Under the pieces are notes generated by a model. That model saw only the letters and a program-made list of their open reading frames with translations. It was not told the DNA's origin and made no database searches. Both the position numbers and the translations under genes were made by a program. Shown here one piece after another: positions 17,490 to 26,919 of a stretch of 64,000 nucleotides of DNA (position 1 is the stretch's first letter; the number at the start of each line of letters is the position of its first letter). The DNA comes from Pseudorhodoferax sp. Leaf274. Its GTDB lineage: Bacteria > Pseudomonadota > Gammaproteobacteria > Burkholderiales > Burkholderiaceae_C. The stretch is taken from the NCBI RefSeq assembly GCF_001422445.1, contig NZ_LMNA01000003.1:203012-267011 (forward strand). Direction: 5' to 3'.

Positions 17490-19526
17490 TCAGGCGAGCA
17501 AAGCGTTCACACGCCGCACGTAGGCCGCGGGATCGTCCGGCAGTCCGCCTTCGGCCAGCAGCGCCTGGTCGAACAGGATGTGCGCCAGGTCGTGGAAGTG
17601 CACGGAGCCCTCCAGCTTCTTCACGAGCGGGTGCTCGGCGTTGACTTCGAGCACGGGCTTGACCTCCGGCGCGCTCTGGCCGGCCTGCTTGAGCATGCGC
17701 GCCAGCTGCGTGCTCATGCCATGGTCCTGCACCACCAGGCAGGCAGGGGAATCGACCAGGCGCGTGGTGACGCGCACGTCCTCGGCCTTGTCCTTGAGCG
17801 CTTCCTTGAGCTTGGCCAGCAGCGGCTTGAAGGTCTCGGCGGCTTCCTCGGCGGCCTTCTTCTCGTCGTCGTCCTGCAGCTTGCCCAGGTCGACGGCGCC
17901 CTTGGCCACCGATTGCAGCGGCGTGCCGTCGAACTCGTTGAGGTAGTTCAGCGCCCACTCGTCCACGCGGTCGGTCATCAGGAGCACCTCGATGCCCTTC
18001 TTCTTGAAGACCTCGAGTTGCGGGCTGTTCTTGGCAGCGGCCAGCGTGTCGGCGGTGATGTAGTAGATCGCCTCCTGGCCTTCCTTCATGCGGCTCTTGT
18101 AGTCGGCGAAGGACACGTTGACCGCGTCGGACTGCGTGCTCGCGAAGCGCAGCAGCTTGGCCAGGCGTTCGCGGTTGGCGAAGTCCTCGCCCAGGCCCTC
18201 CTTGAGCACCGAGCCGAACTCGGCGTAGAAGCGCGCGTACTTCTCCGATTCGTCGGCGAACTGCGCGGCGGCATCGGCGGCGGTGGCGGTCTTGTCCTGC
18301 ACGTCGGTGACATCGCTGTTCAGCGCCTCGGTCGGCTCGGGTGCCGGCACGGCATCGCCCGAACCCACGTCGATCTTGCCTTCCTGGCTCTCGGGTGCGG
18401 TCTTCTGCTTCTTGGCCAGGTCTTCCAGCATCGACAGCACGCGGCGCGTGTTGCCGTCGCGGATGGCGCGCACGTCGCGGCTTTCCTGCAGCAGCTCGCG
18501 GCTCACGTTGAGCGGCAGGTCGGCCGAGTCGACCACGCCCTTGACGAAGCGCAGGTAGCTGGGCAGCAGCGCCTCGGCCTCGTCCATGATGAACACGCGC
18601 TTGACGTAGAGCTTGAGCCCGCCCTTCTTGTCGCGGTTCCACATGTCCATCGGCGCCTTGGCCGGGATGTAGAGCAGCTGCGTGTACTCGGTGCCGCCTT
18701 CGACGCGGTTGTGCGAGTGGGCCAGCGGGGCCTCGTGGTCGTAGCTGATCTGCTTGTAGAACTCGGCGTATTCCTCGGCCGTGATGTCCTTCTTGGGGCG
18801 CGACCACAGCGCCGTGGCCTTGTTGACGGTCTCCCACTCGTCAAGCAGGACCATGTCGCCGCCCTTGCCCTCCTCGCCTTCCTTCCACTCTTCCTTGCGC
18901 ATCAGGATGGGCAGCGAGATGTGGTCGGAGTATTTGCCGATGATGGACTTGAGCTTCCAGGTGTTGAGGTATTCCTCGGCCTCCGGGCGCAGGTGCAGCG
19001 TGACGCTGGTGCCGCGCAGCGGGCGGTCGATGGTCTCGACCTCGAAGTCGCCCGTGCCGCCGGAGACCCAGCGCACGCCCTGGTCGGCCGGCAGGCCGGC
19101 GCGGCGCGATTCCACGGTGATCTTGTCTGCAACGATGAAGCCCGAGTAGAAGCCCACGCCGAACTGGCCGATCAGCTGCGCATCGACCTTCTGGTCGCCC
19201 GACAGCTTGCCCATGAATTCCTTGGTGCCGCTCTTGGCGATGGTCCCCAGGTTGGCAATCGCCTCGGCCTCCGACAGGCCGATGCCGTTGTCGGTGATCG
19301 TCACGGTCTTGGCGGCCTTGTCGAAGCTCACGCGCACCTGCAGGTCGGGCGCGTCCTCGTACAGCTTGCCGTCGTTCAGCGCCTCGAAGCGCAGCTTGTC
19401 GCAGGCGTCCGAGGCGTTGGAGATCAGCTCGCGCAGGAAGATCTCGGGGTTGGAATAGAGCGCGTGCGTGACGAGGTGCAGCAGCTGGGCCACTTCGGCC
19501 TGGAAGGACAGGGTTTGCTTGGTCAT
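17490..19526 (-). CDS. htpG: Molecular chaperone HtpG (Hsp90)
   Basis: The 678-residue ATP-dependent chaperone has the GHKL ATPase domain at its N-terminus: [13 protein letters not shown]-type block (here [19 protein letters not shown]), [19 protein letters not shown], and [16 protein letters not shown] with the lid glycines. The middle domain has the catalytic Arg segment ([17 protein letters not shown]), and the C-terminal domain is for dimerisation. It is slightly longer than E. coli HtpG (624) through an acidic Glu/Ala-rich insert near residues 400-440. The frame is open upstream, but the ATG at 19526 follows the family N-terminus ([12 protein letters not shown]). It has a strong heat-shock promoter. 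Confidence 0.97.
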   Translation of the reverse strand: MTKQTLSFQAEVAQLLHLVTHALYSNPEIFLRELISNASDACDKLRFEALNDGKLYEDAPDLQVRVSFDKAAKTVTITDNGIGLSEAEAIANLGTIAKSGTKEFMGKLSGDQKVDAQLIGQFGVGFYSGFIVADKITVESRRAGLPADQGVRWVSGGTGDFEVETIDRPLRGTSVTLHLRPEAEEYLNTWKLKSIIGKYSDHISLPILMRKEEWKEGEEGKGGDMVLLDEWETVNKATALWSRPKKDITAEEYAEFYKQISYDHEAPLAHSHNRVEGGTEYTQLLYIPAKAPMDMWNRDKKGGLKLYVKRVFIMDEAEALLPSYLRFVKGVVDSADLPLNVSRELLQESRDVRAIRDGNTRRVLSMLEDLAKKQKTAPESQEGKIDVGSGDAVPAPEPTEALNSDVTDVQDKTATAADAAAQFADESEKYARFYAEFGSVLKEGLGEDFANRERLAKLLRFASTQSDAVNVSFADYKSRMKEGQEAIYYITADTLAAAKNSPQLEVFKKKGIEVLLMTDRVDEWALNYLNEFDGTPLQSVAKGAVDLGKLQDDDEKKAAEEAAETFKPLLAKLKEALKDKAEDVRVTTRLVDSPACLVVQDHGMSTQLARMLKQAGQSAPEVKPVLEVNAEHPLVKKLEGSVHFHDLAHILFDQALLAEGGLPDDPAAYVRRVNALLA

Positions 19527-19579
19527 GTCTTGTGGTGGTGTCGGGTCGGCGCCCGGACGGCGCGCCGGGCAGGGGCGCA

Positions 19580-19606
19580 ATTATGGGCGGCGCGAAAGTC
19601 TTCAAG
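19580..19606 (-). promoter_or_regulatory. Sigma-32 heat-shock promoter of htpG
   Basis: On the minus strand CTTGAA (19606-19601) and CCCATAAT (19587-19580) are separated by 13 bases. This matches the RpoH consensus CTTGAA-N13-CCCCATNT with hardly a deviation, about 55 bases before the htpG ATG. Confidence 0.88.
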
Positions 19607-19743
19607 TCCGTGAACTAATCCGTCGCGGCCGGCCAACTGGTTACAAAGTGCGCATTTCCCGTAACGGGTTGCATGCAATGCCGTGCTGACAATTTTGGGC
19701 TCCCGTGCGTGTGCACTTCATCCTCCTCAAGAAAGACCAACAA

Positions 19744-20439
19744 ATGGACAGCAACATCAAGAAGTGGACAGCCGAATTCCTCGGCACGTTCTGGCTCACC
19801 TTCGGAGGCTGCGGCAGTGCCGTGCTGGCCGCCGCGTTTCCTGGCGTCGGCATCGGCCTGCTGGGCGTGTCGCTCGCCTTCGGCCTGACGGTGCTGACCG
19901 GCGCCTATGCCTTCGGGCCGATCTCGGGCGGGCACTTCAACCCGGCCGTGTCGGTGGGGCTGGCCGTGGGCGGGCGCTTTCGCTGGGCCGAGCTGCCGGG
20001 CTACGTGGTCGCCCAGGTGCTGGGTGCCGTCGCCGCCGCCGGCGTGCTGTACCTGATCGCCAGCGGCAAGCCGGGCTTCGAGGTCGGCGGCTTCGCCAGC
20101 AACGGCTTCGGCGAGCTGTCGCCCGGCAAGTACGGGCTCACGGCCGTGCTGGTCGCCGAGGTGGTGCTGACGGCAGTGTTCCTGCTCGTGATCCTGGGCA
20201 GCACGGCCAAGCGCGCGCAGGGCGGGTTCGCAGGGCTGTCGATCGGGTTGTGCCTGACGCTGATCCACCTGGTGTCGATCCCGGTGTCCAACACCTCGGT
20301 CAACCCCGCGCGCAGCACCGGCCCGGCGCTGTTCGCCAGCACCGGCGCCATCGGCCAGCTGTGGGTGTTCTGGGCCGCGCCCATCGTCGGCGCCGTGCTC
20401 GGCGCGCTGATCTACCAGGCCGTGCTCAGCGACGACTGA
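19744..20439 (+). CDS. aqpZ: Aquaporin Z, water channel
   Basis: The 231-residue protein has six transmembrane helices and two half-helices with the NPA motifs [10 protein letters not shown] and [10 protein letters not shown]. The second-half segment [18 protein letters not shown] keeps the His, Thr and Arg of the narrow aromatic/arginine filter seen in water-selective AqpZ, so glycerol is probably excluded. The ATG at 19744 gives the usual N-terminus; an in-frame upstream start at 19705 would add 13 charged residues and is less likely. It is convergent with the pseudouridine synthase gene, one base between the stops. Confidence 0.95.
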   Translation: MDSNIKKWTAEFLGTFWLTFGGCGSAVLAAAFPGVGIGLLGVSLAFGLTVLTGAYAFGPISGGHFNPAVSVGLAVGGRFRWAELPGYVVAQVLGAVAAAGVLYLIASGKPGFEVGGFASNGFGELSPGKYGLTAVLVAEVVLTAVFLLVILGSTAKRAQGGFAGLSIGLCLTLIHLVSIPVSNTSVNPARSTGPALFASTGAIGQLWVFWAAPIVGAVLGALIYQAVLSDD

Positions 20440-20440
20440 A

Positions 20441-21274
20441 TCAGAAGCTCTCGCCGGGGGCCAGGTAGCGCCACTGCCCCGGCGGCAACCGGCCGAGCAC
20501 CACCCGCCCCATGCGGATGCGCTTGAGGCCCACCACCTTCAGGCCGACCTGCTCGCACATGCGGCGGATCTGCCGCTTCTTGCCCTCGGTCAGCACGAAG
20601 CGCAGCTGCTCGGCGTTCTCCCACTCCACCACGGCCGGCTTGAGCGGCTTGCCGTCCAGCGACAGCCCGTGCCGCAGCCGCGCCAGCTGCGGCGCCGGGA
20701 AGGCGGCGCGCACATCCTGGGCCAGATCGCCCCATTGCACGCGCACCAGGTATTCCTTCTCCATGTGCGCGTCTTCGCCGATCAGCTGGCGCGCGATGCG
20801 GCCATCCTGCGTCAGCACCAGGAGGCCCACGGAGTCGATGTCCAGCCGCCCGGCCGGCGCCAGCCCGCGCAGCTGCGTGGGCGCAAAGCGCGTCGGCGCG
20901 CGGTCTTCGGCCCAGCGGTTCTGGGCCGTCACCAGCGTCACCGCCGGGGCGTGGCCGTCCTCGGCCTGGCCGCTGACATAGCCCATCGGCTTGTGCAGCA
21001 GGATCGTGACCTGGCGCGCCTGCTGGCCCTGGGCTGCGCGTTCCACGGTGATGCGGTCCGCGGCGCCAACCTTCTGGCCCATGGTGGCCGGCTGGTCGTT
21101 CACACGCACCCAGCCGCGCTCGATCCAGTCGTCGGCCTCACGGCGCGAGCACAGGCCCATGTCGGCCATGCGCTTGTTCAGGCGCACGGACTCGGTGGCG
21201 CCGGCCGGCGCCGGCACGGCGGCCTTGGGAATGCGGCGGATGGCCGGGGGAGCGGGTGGCGTGGGGGCGTTCAT
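20441..21274 (-). CDS. RluF-like 23S rRNA pseudouridine synthase
   Basis: The 277-residue protein has an S4 RNA-binding domain (residues about 30-75: [20 protein letters not shown]) followed by an RsuA-family catalytic domain. [17 protein letters not shown] holds the catalytic Asp and [10 protein letters not shown] the second conserved block. [16 protein letters not shown] is the RNA-contact helix. The overall form is closest to RluF, which modifies U2604 of 23S rRNA, but RluB/RluE cannot be strictly excluded. The first 25 residues are a Pro/Ala-rich tail of low complexity. No clear ribosome site was seen. Confidence 0.88.
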   Translation of the reverse strand: MNAPTPPAPPAIRRIPKAAVPAPAGATESVRLNKRMADMGLCSRREADDWIERGWVRVNDQPATMGQKVGAADRITVERAAQGQQARQVTILLHKPMGYVSGQAEDGHAPAVTLVTAQNRWAEDRAPTRFAPTQLRGLAPAGRLDIDSVGLLVLTQDGRIARQLIGEDAHMEKEYLVRVQWGDLAQDVRAAFPAPQLARLRHGLSLDGKPLKPAVVEWENAEQLRFVLTEGKKRQIRRMCEQVGLKVVGLKRIRMGRVVLGRLPPGQWRYLAPGESF

Positions 21275-21715
21275 GCAAAAGGGCCCGCCGCAACGGTGCG
21301 GGCGGCGCCGCAGTCTACGCGACGGGGCCGGCTGGCGCGGCCCTGCGCCGCCATGGTTCGCGCGCGGCCCAGCAGGCCGTTGCCACGCCACTGCCATACG
21401 CCGATGGGCCATGCCGGCTACACTTGCTGCCCTCGCCGCCCGGCAGCTTGCCGATGCGGTGCAGTCGTCCGGCGCGTCGCGCCGCCCCGACCTGCCTCTG
21501 ACCGGCTGGCTGCGCCGATCGCCAGTTCGTCGGTTCTTGCGGGCCACGAACGCCCGGGTCGGCGCTTCTCCCTTTCCCGTCCCACTGTTGCCAGGCGGCA
21601 TGCCGTTGCCTGGCGTGTGCGTACCCGGCCGTCCGCGGCCGTCCGCGGCCGGGCACTGTGTTGAACCCTAGCGCTGTGCGTGCGCCTGCAGCACGGCCCC
21701 TGTGAGGAATTTTGA
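21275..21715. other. 441-base gap with two hairpins before infA
   Basis: No gene is supported here; the frames that stay open are low-complexity and lack ribosome sites. Near its right end are two inverted repeats: GCCAGG/CCTGGC (21590-21595 and 21609-21614) and CCCGGCCG/CGGCCGGG (21624-21631 and 21646-21653). The second is wrapped around a tandem GGCCGTCCGC repeat. They would lie in the 5' leader of infA and could affect its translation. Confidence 0.4.
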
Positions 21716-21976
21716 ATGAGCAAGGAAGAACTGATCGAGATGCGCGGCAAGGTCGACGAGGTGCTGCCCGACTCGCGTTTCCGCGTGACGCTGGACAACG
21801 GCCACCAGCTCGTGGCCTACACCGGCGGCAAGATGCGCAAGCACCGCATCCGCATCCTGGCCGGCGACAACGTCTCGCTGGAGCTGTCGCCCTACGACCT
21901 GACCAAGGGCCGCATCACGTTCCGGCACCTGGAATCGCGCGGCCCCGCGCCGACTCCGCGGCCGGGATCGCGCTGA
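21716..21976 (+). CDS. infA: Translation initiation factor IF-1, second-copy type
   Basis: The 86-residue OB-fold protein matches IF-1 ([20 protein letters not shown], then [17 protein letters not shown] and [10 protein letters not shown]). IF-1 sits in the ribosomal A site during initiation. It is longer than the usual 72 residues through a basic Pro-rich tail ([14 protein letters not shown]). It stands alone, away from the ribosomal protein operons where the main infA usually lies; many Burkholderiales have two copies. GAGGAA precedes the ATG at a good distance. Confidence 0.93.
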   Translation: MSKEELIEMRGKVDEVLPDSRFRVTLDNGHQLVAYTGGKMRKHRIRILAGDNVSLELSPYDLTKGRITFRHLESRGPAPTPRPGSR

Positions 21977-22102
21977 CCGATGTGACAAAAACGTCGGGGC
22001 CGTCTTCCATAAATGGCGGCAGCGCGCGGCTCTGACCCCCGGCGGCGCTGGAAAAGCGAGCGAAATGTCGCGATCCAGGCTCCAAAGGACACGATTCGAA
22101 GC

Positions 22103-22117
22103 TGGCACGCAACCTGC
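22103..22117 (+). promoter_or_regulatory. Sigma-54 promoter of the pilin gene
   Basis: TGGCACG-CAAC-CTGC matches the RpoN consensus TGGCACG-N4-TTGC with exact -24/-12 spacing and one mismatch. It lies 45 bases before the pilin ATG. pilA genes are classically sigma-54 dependent and activated by PilR. Confidence 0.82.
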
Positions 22118-22161
22118 ACAGAGGTGCCGGTTGTCTCACCACCAGTTTTGAGGAGTTCCGA

Positions 22162-22677
22162 ATGAAGCGTTCCATGCGCACCCTGCAGAAGGGTTTCACC
22201 CTGATCGAACTGATGATCGTGGTCGCGATCATCGGCATCCTGGCGGCGGTGGCGTTGCCGGCGTATCAGGATTACACGGCGCGAGCGAAGGTGTCGGAGG
22301 CGATCTTGGCGGGTTCGTCATGCAGGACTAGCATCACAGAGACGATCCAATCGGCTGCTTCTGGGACGACAATTAACGCCAACGGTTGGGGCTGCGAGGT
22401 CAGCACCGGCTCCGGGACGAAGTATGTCGCGTCGGTTGCTACCAGCGCATCGACCCCGGGCGGAACTGGGACAGCCAGTGGCGTTGTGATCACGATTACA
22501 TCGCAGGGCATTGCCACGGGGGCAGATGGCACCATTCTCATGAAGCCTTGTGCCGCAGCTTCCACTACTTTTGCCGCATGCGCACAGCCGGCTCTTGGTA
22601 CGACGGTCAATAGCTGGGTGTGTGGTCCAGGCACTGTGCAGGCAAAGTACCTCCCCGGCTCGTGCCGCGCGACTTGA
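22162..22677 (+). CDS. pilA: Type IV major pilin, PilA type
   Basis: The 171-residue prepilin has a class III leader cut by PilD after G11 ([19 protein letters not shown]), with E5 of the mature chain present, and the hydrophobic assembly helix to about residue 40. The body is a Ser/Thr/Gly-rich variable domain with a C-terminal disulfide loop ([16 protein letters not shown]) and a free end CRAT. AGGAG precedes the ATG. The conserved 5' part is GC-rich, but from about 22320 the composition falls (hand count 53% G+C over 22321-22380), as in the genes downstream. A sigma-54 promoter precedes it and a UUCG terminator follows. Confidence 0.94.
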   Translation: MKRSMRTLQKGFTLIELMIVVAIIGILAAVALPAYQDYTARAKVSEAILAGSSCRTSITETIQSAASGTTINANGWGCEVSTGSGTKYVASVATSASTPGGTGTASGVVITITSQGIATGADGTILMKPCAAASTTFAACAQPALGTTVNSWVCGPGTVQAKYLPGSCRAT

Positions 22678-22699
22678 GTTTGATCGGATTACCTAAGAG

Positions 22700-22723
22700 A
22701 GAAGCGACTTCGGTCGCTTTTTT
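22700..22723 (+). terminator. UUCG-tetraloop terminator after the pilin gene
   Basis: AAGCGAC-TTCG-GTCGCTT (22702-22719) forms a stable C(UUCG)G-closed hairpin running into a tract of six T. It ends two bases before the ATG of the next gene. It should terminate most pilin transcripts and allow limited read-through to the ligase. Confidence 0.88.
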
Positions 22724-22724
22724 C

Positions 22725-24383
22725 ATGTGTGCTGATCGCTTTCGCATTCTGGGCCTATTGCTTTTCGGCCTGTCATGGCTCGCATATGACCACTATCGCC
22801 CCTGGGTAAATTTCCATTCCGAGGCACTGGCTTGTGCCGGCGCCTTGCTTTTACTTGCAGGGCAATTGCTCGTCCATGACATTGCCCTAGCTTGGCCCCG
22901 GATCGGACGATGTGCATTGCTGGCAGCCTGTTTGGCCTGGGTATGGTGGGCCCTTGGGATTGGCTTGTTCGCCAGCGATGCTCTGATGGTGTCCATCTAT
23001 TTGCTGACGCTCGCGGCCATGGTCTTGGTTGGCTTTATGTGGGGACGTTCGACGGGTCCATGGTTGGACGCGTTGTCATGGACTGTGGCCCTCGCCGCTG
23101 GCATGTCCGGCCTGATCGGTCTACTGCAATGGCTGCAGATGACTCTGCCCTTCGGCATGTACGTGGTCCAATCCGACATCGGCGACCGTGCCCTGGGCAA
23201 CATGGGCCAGCCAAACCAGTTGGGCACGCTGTTATTAATGGGCATGGCCGCCATGTTGCACTTGTTCGAGACGCGCCGGCTCGGCCGCAGCGTGTTCAGT
23301 GTGTATATCGCGTTCCTCACTCTGCCCTTGGTTTTAACCCAGTCCCGCGCGGCGCTGCTGAGCGTGGTGGTAATCGCCGTGTTCTTGCTCGTGAAAGGAC
23401 AGCGTCTGCAACGCTTGCCAGTGATGGCTTGGGCTTCATCCGTGCTCTTGCTTGCCGTGGCAATACCGACCATCTCGGAGTTCTTGCTACTGGGCTCTGG
23501 CCGCGATGTAGAAGCAATGTCGCGCACGCAGGAAAGGATTGAGATCTGGCGTCAGGTGTTGGCTGGGATCGGCCAATCCCCATGGTGGGGCTACGGTTGG
23601 AACCAAACTCCGACGGCGCATGCGGCGGGCGCGCTTTTTGTGCCAGGGTCCATGACTTACAGCTTTGCGCATAACGTTGTCCTTGACCTAATGGCTTGGA
23701 CAGGTGTTCCCATCGGCCTGATATTTGCGGGCGTTGTGGGCTGGTGGTTAGTTTCTCGGATTATTGCGGTGCGCTCGCCCGTAGCGGTGGCCGCACTCGC
23801 CGGTTTGCTGCCGCTGGCTGTGCATAGCCAAGTGGAGTTCCCCTTCGCTTACGCCTACTTCCTGGTATTAGCAGGGCTGCTAGTGGGGGTCGTCGAAGCT
23901 TTTCATCCCAACACACGTATCGCCGTGTTGAAGCGGCGATGGGTGATGGCGATGATCTTGCCCTGGGCAGTGGCCGGCGCCTGGATTTGCTACGAGTACC
24001 TGCAGATTGAAGAGGATTTCCGCGTCGTACGCTTCGAGAATCTGCGAATCGGGCAAACCCCGGCTGAATATGAGGCGCCGAAGATCCATTTGCTTTCGCA
24101 CCTGGGCGAAATGCTCCGCGCGTCACGTGCTCATCCCCGACCGGGGATGACATCGCAAGAGATCGAACAGCTGCACAAGGTAGCGTTGAGGTTTCCGTGG
24201 GGTGCGCTGCACCTGCGTTACGCCTACGCCCTGGCGTTGAACGGGGATCCAGCCGGTGCAGTGCAGCAATTGCGTGTGGTGCGCGGCATGTTCGGCGAGC
24301 TCTACTACGAGGCAGCGCGACAGGAGTTGCGCGAGCTTCAGCAAGGGCATCCCGAAGTTGCTGCCGTATTGGTACAGCTGTGA
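22725..24383 (+). CDS. PglL/TfpO-type O-oligosaccharyltransferase (Wzy_C family), pilin glycosylation
   Basis: The 552-residue protein has about 11-12 transmembrane helices and a periplasmic loop. The start DHYRPWVNFHSEALA and the block GNMGQPNQLGTLLLMG are typical of PglL/TfpO ligases, which move a lipid-linked glycan to Ser/Thr of pilin or other periplasmic proteins. SFAHNVVLDLMAWTGVPIG carries the conserved loop His. The soluble C-terminus (from about residue 440) resembles the PglL C-terminal domain. The ATG lies two bases after the pilin terminator, and no ribosome site is visible apart from the T-rich run. G+C is low for the window (50% in 23641-23700). Confidence 0.85.
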   Translation: MCADRFRILGLLLFGLSWLAYDHYRPWVNFHSEALACAGALLLLAGQLLVHDIALAWPRIGRCALLAACLAWVWWALGIGLFASDALMVSIYLLTLAAMVLVGFMWGRSTGPWLDALSWTVALAAGMSGLIGLLQWLQMTLPFGMYVVQSDIGDRALGNMGQPNQLGTLLLMGMAAMLHLFETRRLGRSVFSVYIAFLTLPLVLTQSRAALLSVVVIAVFLLVKGQRLQRLPVMAWASSVLLLAVAIPTISEFLLLGSGRDVEAMSRTQERIEIWRQVLAGIGQSPWWGYGWNQTPTAHAAGALFVPGSMTYSFAHNVVLDLMAWTGVPIGLIFAGVVGWWLVSRIIAVRSPVAVAALAGLLPLAVHSQVEFPFAYAYFLVLAGLLVGVVEAFHPNTRIAVLKRRWVMAMILPWAVAGAWICYEYLQIEEDFRVVRFENLRIGQTPAEYEAPKIHLLSHLGEMLRASRAHPRPGMTSQEIEQLHKVALRFPWGALHLRYAYALALNGDPAGAVQQLRVVRGMFGELYYEAARQELRELQQGHPEVAAVLVQL

Positions 24384-24419
24384 GCAAGTGCTGCTACGTG
24401 CCGACGGCATGATGAGCCC

Positions 24420-25178
24420 ATGATCTCGTTGCAATCACGCCTGCACGCTGCCGGCGTCCATTTGGGAATCAGTCTGTTGGTGGCCGCGTTGGCGGCAGCC
24501 CTGGTGTTTGGCGTTTGGTATCCCTACCCGTACCGAGAGATATCTGGCGGGCGTGAGCTTTTCGTCCTGCTCGTCTGCGTCGACGTGATGATGGGTCCTT
24601 TGCTTACTCTGGCTGTATTCGACCACGCCAAGCCCAGGCTTGAGTTGCGACGTGACCTCGCGGTGATCGGAGTCCTCCAACTCGCAGCGCTGGTTTACGG
24701 CGTATGGACTGTCTTCTCTGCGCGTCCGGTGCATCTCGTCTTCGAGATTGACCGCTTCCGCGTAGTCCACGCAGTGGATGTCCCGCACGAATTGCGGTCG
24801 CGTGCGCCTGCCGGAGTGGATGTGCTTCCATGGACCGGACCGACGCTGCTAGCGTTGCGTCCTTTTCGCAGCGAGCAGGAAAAGGTGCAGGCCACTTTGG
24901 TGGCGTTACAGGGCGTTCCATTGAGTGCGCGGCCCGACCTCTGGCAGTCCTATGACCAGGCTCGGCCTGCGGTGCTGGCCGTGGCCCGGTCTTTACCGGA
25001 CCTCAGAGGCCGCCGTAGCGAGGATGCGTCCCGCATCGACAGGGCTGTTGCCGAAAGCGGCCGGCCAATCGATGGCCTGGCCTATTTACCCTTGGCCGGC
25101 CGAAGGTCGTTTTGGACCGTGCTCCTCGACCGCGCCAGCGCCGACGTGGTGGGCTTCATCCCGCTGGATGCGTTTTGA
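24420..25178 (+). CDS. TfpX/TfpZ-family type IV pilin accessory protein
   Basis: The 252-residue protein has an N-terminal membrane segment followed by YPYPYREISGGRELFVLLV and VDVMMGPLLTLAVFD, the signature of TfpX/TfpZ proteins. In Pseudomonas aeruginosa these genes lie next to pilin alleles and are needed for normal amounts of pili of their own type. Two or three further helices lie within the first 110 residues, and the rest is periplasmic. It lies between two PglL-like ligase genes, 36 bases behind the first, and its stop overlaps a possible start of the second. Confidence 0.88.
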   Translation: MISLQSRLHAAGVHLGISLLVAALAAALVFGVWYPYPYREISGGRELFVLLVCVDVMMGPLLTLAVFDHAKPRLELRRDLAVIGVLQLAALVYGVWTVFSARPVHLVFEIDRFRVVHAVDVPHELRSRAPAGVDVLPWTGPTLLALRPFRSEQEKVQATLVALQGVPLSARPDLWQSYDQARPAVLAVARSLPDLRGRRSEDASRIDRAVAESGRPIDGLAYLPLAGRRSFWTVLLDRASADVVGFIPLDAF

Positions 25179-26919
25179 CGGGCACCCGGCTCAACGTCGC
25201 ACGAGTACCGTGAAGTTGCAGGCTGCCCAGCGGCGCGCTTGCGCAGCGCTTCGAGTCAAGTTGGCCGTGACTGCTCTAGCTGTGTGTACGCTTGTATGGC
25301 TCAACCCATTCACCTACGGGCCTGTCTCTTCTGTCCCCCCTTGGCTTTTCGCAGCATTTGCTGCCGGGAGCGCCCTTGCAATGGCCGCACCATGGGAACT
25401 TCGTCGAGATTGCACCCAAGGGGCATGGTGTTGCCTGTCAGGCGTGGCGGGGCTGCTTGTGCTCGCGCTTTGGCCGCGCGACGCAGCGCTTCCCCCCTAT
25501 GAGGCGCTTGCATTGCTCGGGGCCCTGTTCTTGGTCGCCATCGGCGCTGCCTTGGCGCGACGCCTTCCTCCGTTTGCCCAGATCGCCTCCCTGCCCTGGC
25601 CCTGGTGGTGCGCGCTGCTACCGTGGATCACCGCCGCGCTAGTGAGCGGTGTCATGGCGTTGCTGCAGTACTTCGGCCAGGCTGAACAGTTCGCCCCCTG
25701 GCTCAACTGGGCCCCTGCCGGCGAGGCCTTCGCCAACCTGCGCCAGCGCAACCAGTTCGCCTCACTGACCAACATCGCACTGGCTGCCCTGCTGGCGACC
25801 TGCGTCCTGTCGAAGCGGCGCTGCGCGCCAGGGCGGGCCGCATGGTTGGCCGCCGCCATGGCCCTGCTGGTGGTCGCCAACGCCGCCACGGCCTCGCGCA
25901 CCGGGCTGCTGCAACTTGGGGTGCTGGCCAGCGCGGCGCTGCTCTGGCGGCGCGACGGGCGCACGCTGGCCTGGCTGGGCGGCATGCTCGTGTGCTACGC
26001 CATCGCCACCCTCGCACTCCCCTGGCTCGCCGGCCTCGACCCCTCCACCCACGGCATGTTCTCCCGCCTGCGCGAAGGCGACGCCCTGTGCTCCAGCCGC
26101 ATCACCCTGTGGCGCAACGTGCTGCACCTGATCGCGCAGAAGCCCTGGCTGGGCTGGGGCTGGGGCGAACTCGACTACGCGCACTACATGACGCTGTACG
26201 ACGGCCCGCGCTTCTGCGACATCCTCGACAACGCGCACAACCTGCCGCTGCACCTCGCCGTCGAACTGGGCATCCCGGCCGCGCTGCTGGTGTGTGGCGG
26301 CGTGCTGGTCTGGATCGTGCGGGCCAGGCCCTGGCGCGAGACCGATGCCGTGCGCCGCGCCGCCTGGATGGTTCTGGCCGTGATCGGGGTGCACAGCCTG
26401 CTCGAATACCCGCTCTGGTATGGCCCGTTCCAGCTGGCCCTGGGTCTGTGCCTTGGCCTGCTGTGGCGCGACGATCCCGCCGGCGCGCCCGCCCCGGCGG
26501 CCATGCGCCAAGCGCCCACGTTGCTGGCTGTGCTGGCGCTCGCCCTCGTGGCCTACGCCGCCTGGGACTACCGGCGCATCAGCCAGATCTACCTGCCCCC
26601 CGCGCAGCGTGCGCCCGCCTACCGCGACGACACGCTGGCCAAGGCGCAGCAGAGCTGGCTCTACCAGCGCCAGGTGCGTTTCGCGGCGCTCAGCGTGGCG
26701 GAGGTGACCCCTGACAACGCCGCGTCTATGCACGCGCTGGCGACCGAGCTGCTGCACTTCTCGCCGGAGCCGCGCGTCATCGAGAAGCTGCTGGAAAGCG
26801 CGCAGCTGCTGGGCCTGCAGGGCGAGGTGGCGTTCCACCTGCCGCGCTTCGCCGCCGCGTTTCCGACCGCGTACGCGCGCTGGCAGGCGGCTCAGCCCGC
26901 CGATCCACCAGCCAAATAG
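25168..26919 (+). CDS. Second PglL-like O-oligosaccharyltransferase (Wzy_C family)
   Basis: The protein (583 residues from ATG 25168, or 569 from GTG 25210) has about 11 transmembrane helices. It shows the ligase blocks [15 protein letters not shown] and [20 protein letters not shown] and a soluble C-terminal domain ([19 protein letters not shown]). It is only distantly similar to the first ligase. The first 120 codons are lower in G+C (55% in 25261-25320), while the rest has typical host composition (75% in 25861-25920), so the gene looks like a hybrid. The ATG overlaps the tfpX stop by 11 bases; the start is uncertain. Its 3' end overlaps moaC by 28 bases. Confidence 0.83.
   Translation: MRFDGHPAQRRTSTVKLQAAQRRACAALRVKLAVTALAVCTLVWLNPFTYGPVSSVPPWLFAAFAAGSALAMAAPWELRRDCTQGAWCCLSGVAGLLVLALWPRDAALPPYEALALLGALFLVAIGAALARRLPPFAQIASLPWPWWCALLPWITAALVSGVMALLQYFGQAEQFAPWLNWAPAGEAFANLRQRNQFASLTNIALAALLATCVLSKRRCAPGRAAWLAAAMALLVVANAATASRTGLLQLGVLASAALLWRRDGRTLAWLGGMLVCYAIATLALPWLAGLDPSTHGMFSRLREGDALCSSRITLWRNVLHLIAQKPWLGWGWGELDYAHYMTLYDGPRFCDILDNAHNLPLHLAVELGIPAALLVCGGVLVWIVRARPWRETDAVRRAAWMVLAVIGVHSLLEYPLWYGPFQLALGLCLGLLWRDDPAGAPAPAAMRQAPTLLAVLALALVAYAAWDYRRISQIYLPPAQRAPAYRDDTLAKAQQSWLYQRQVRFAALSVAEVTPDNAASMHALATELLHFSPEPRVIEKLLESAQLLGLQGEVAFHLPRFAAAFPTAYARWQAAQPADPPAK

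Noticed and set aside
17580-19613. 677-codon plus-strand frame
   Set aside because: It is antisense to htpG and has no family likeness.
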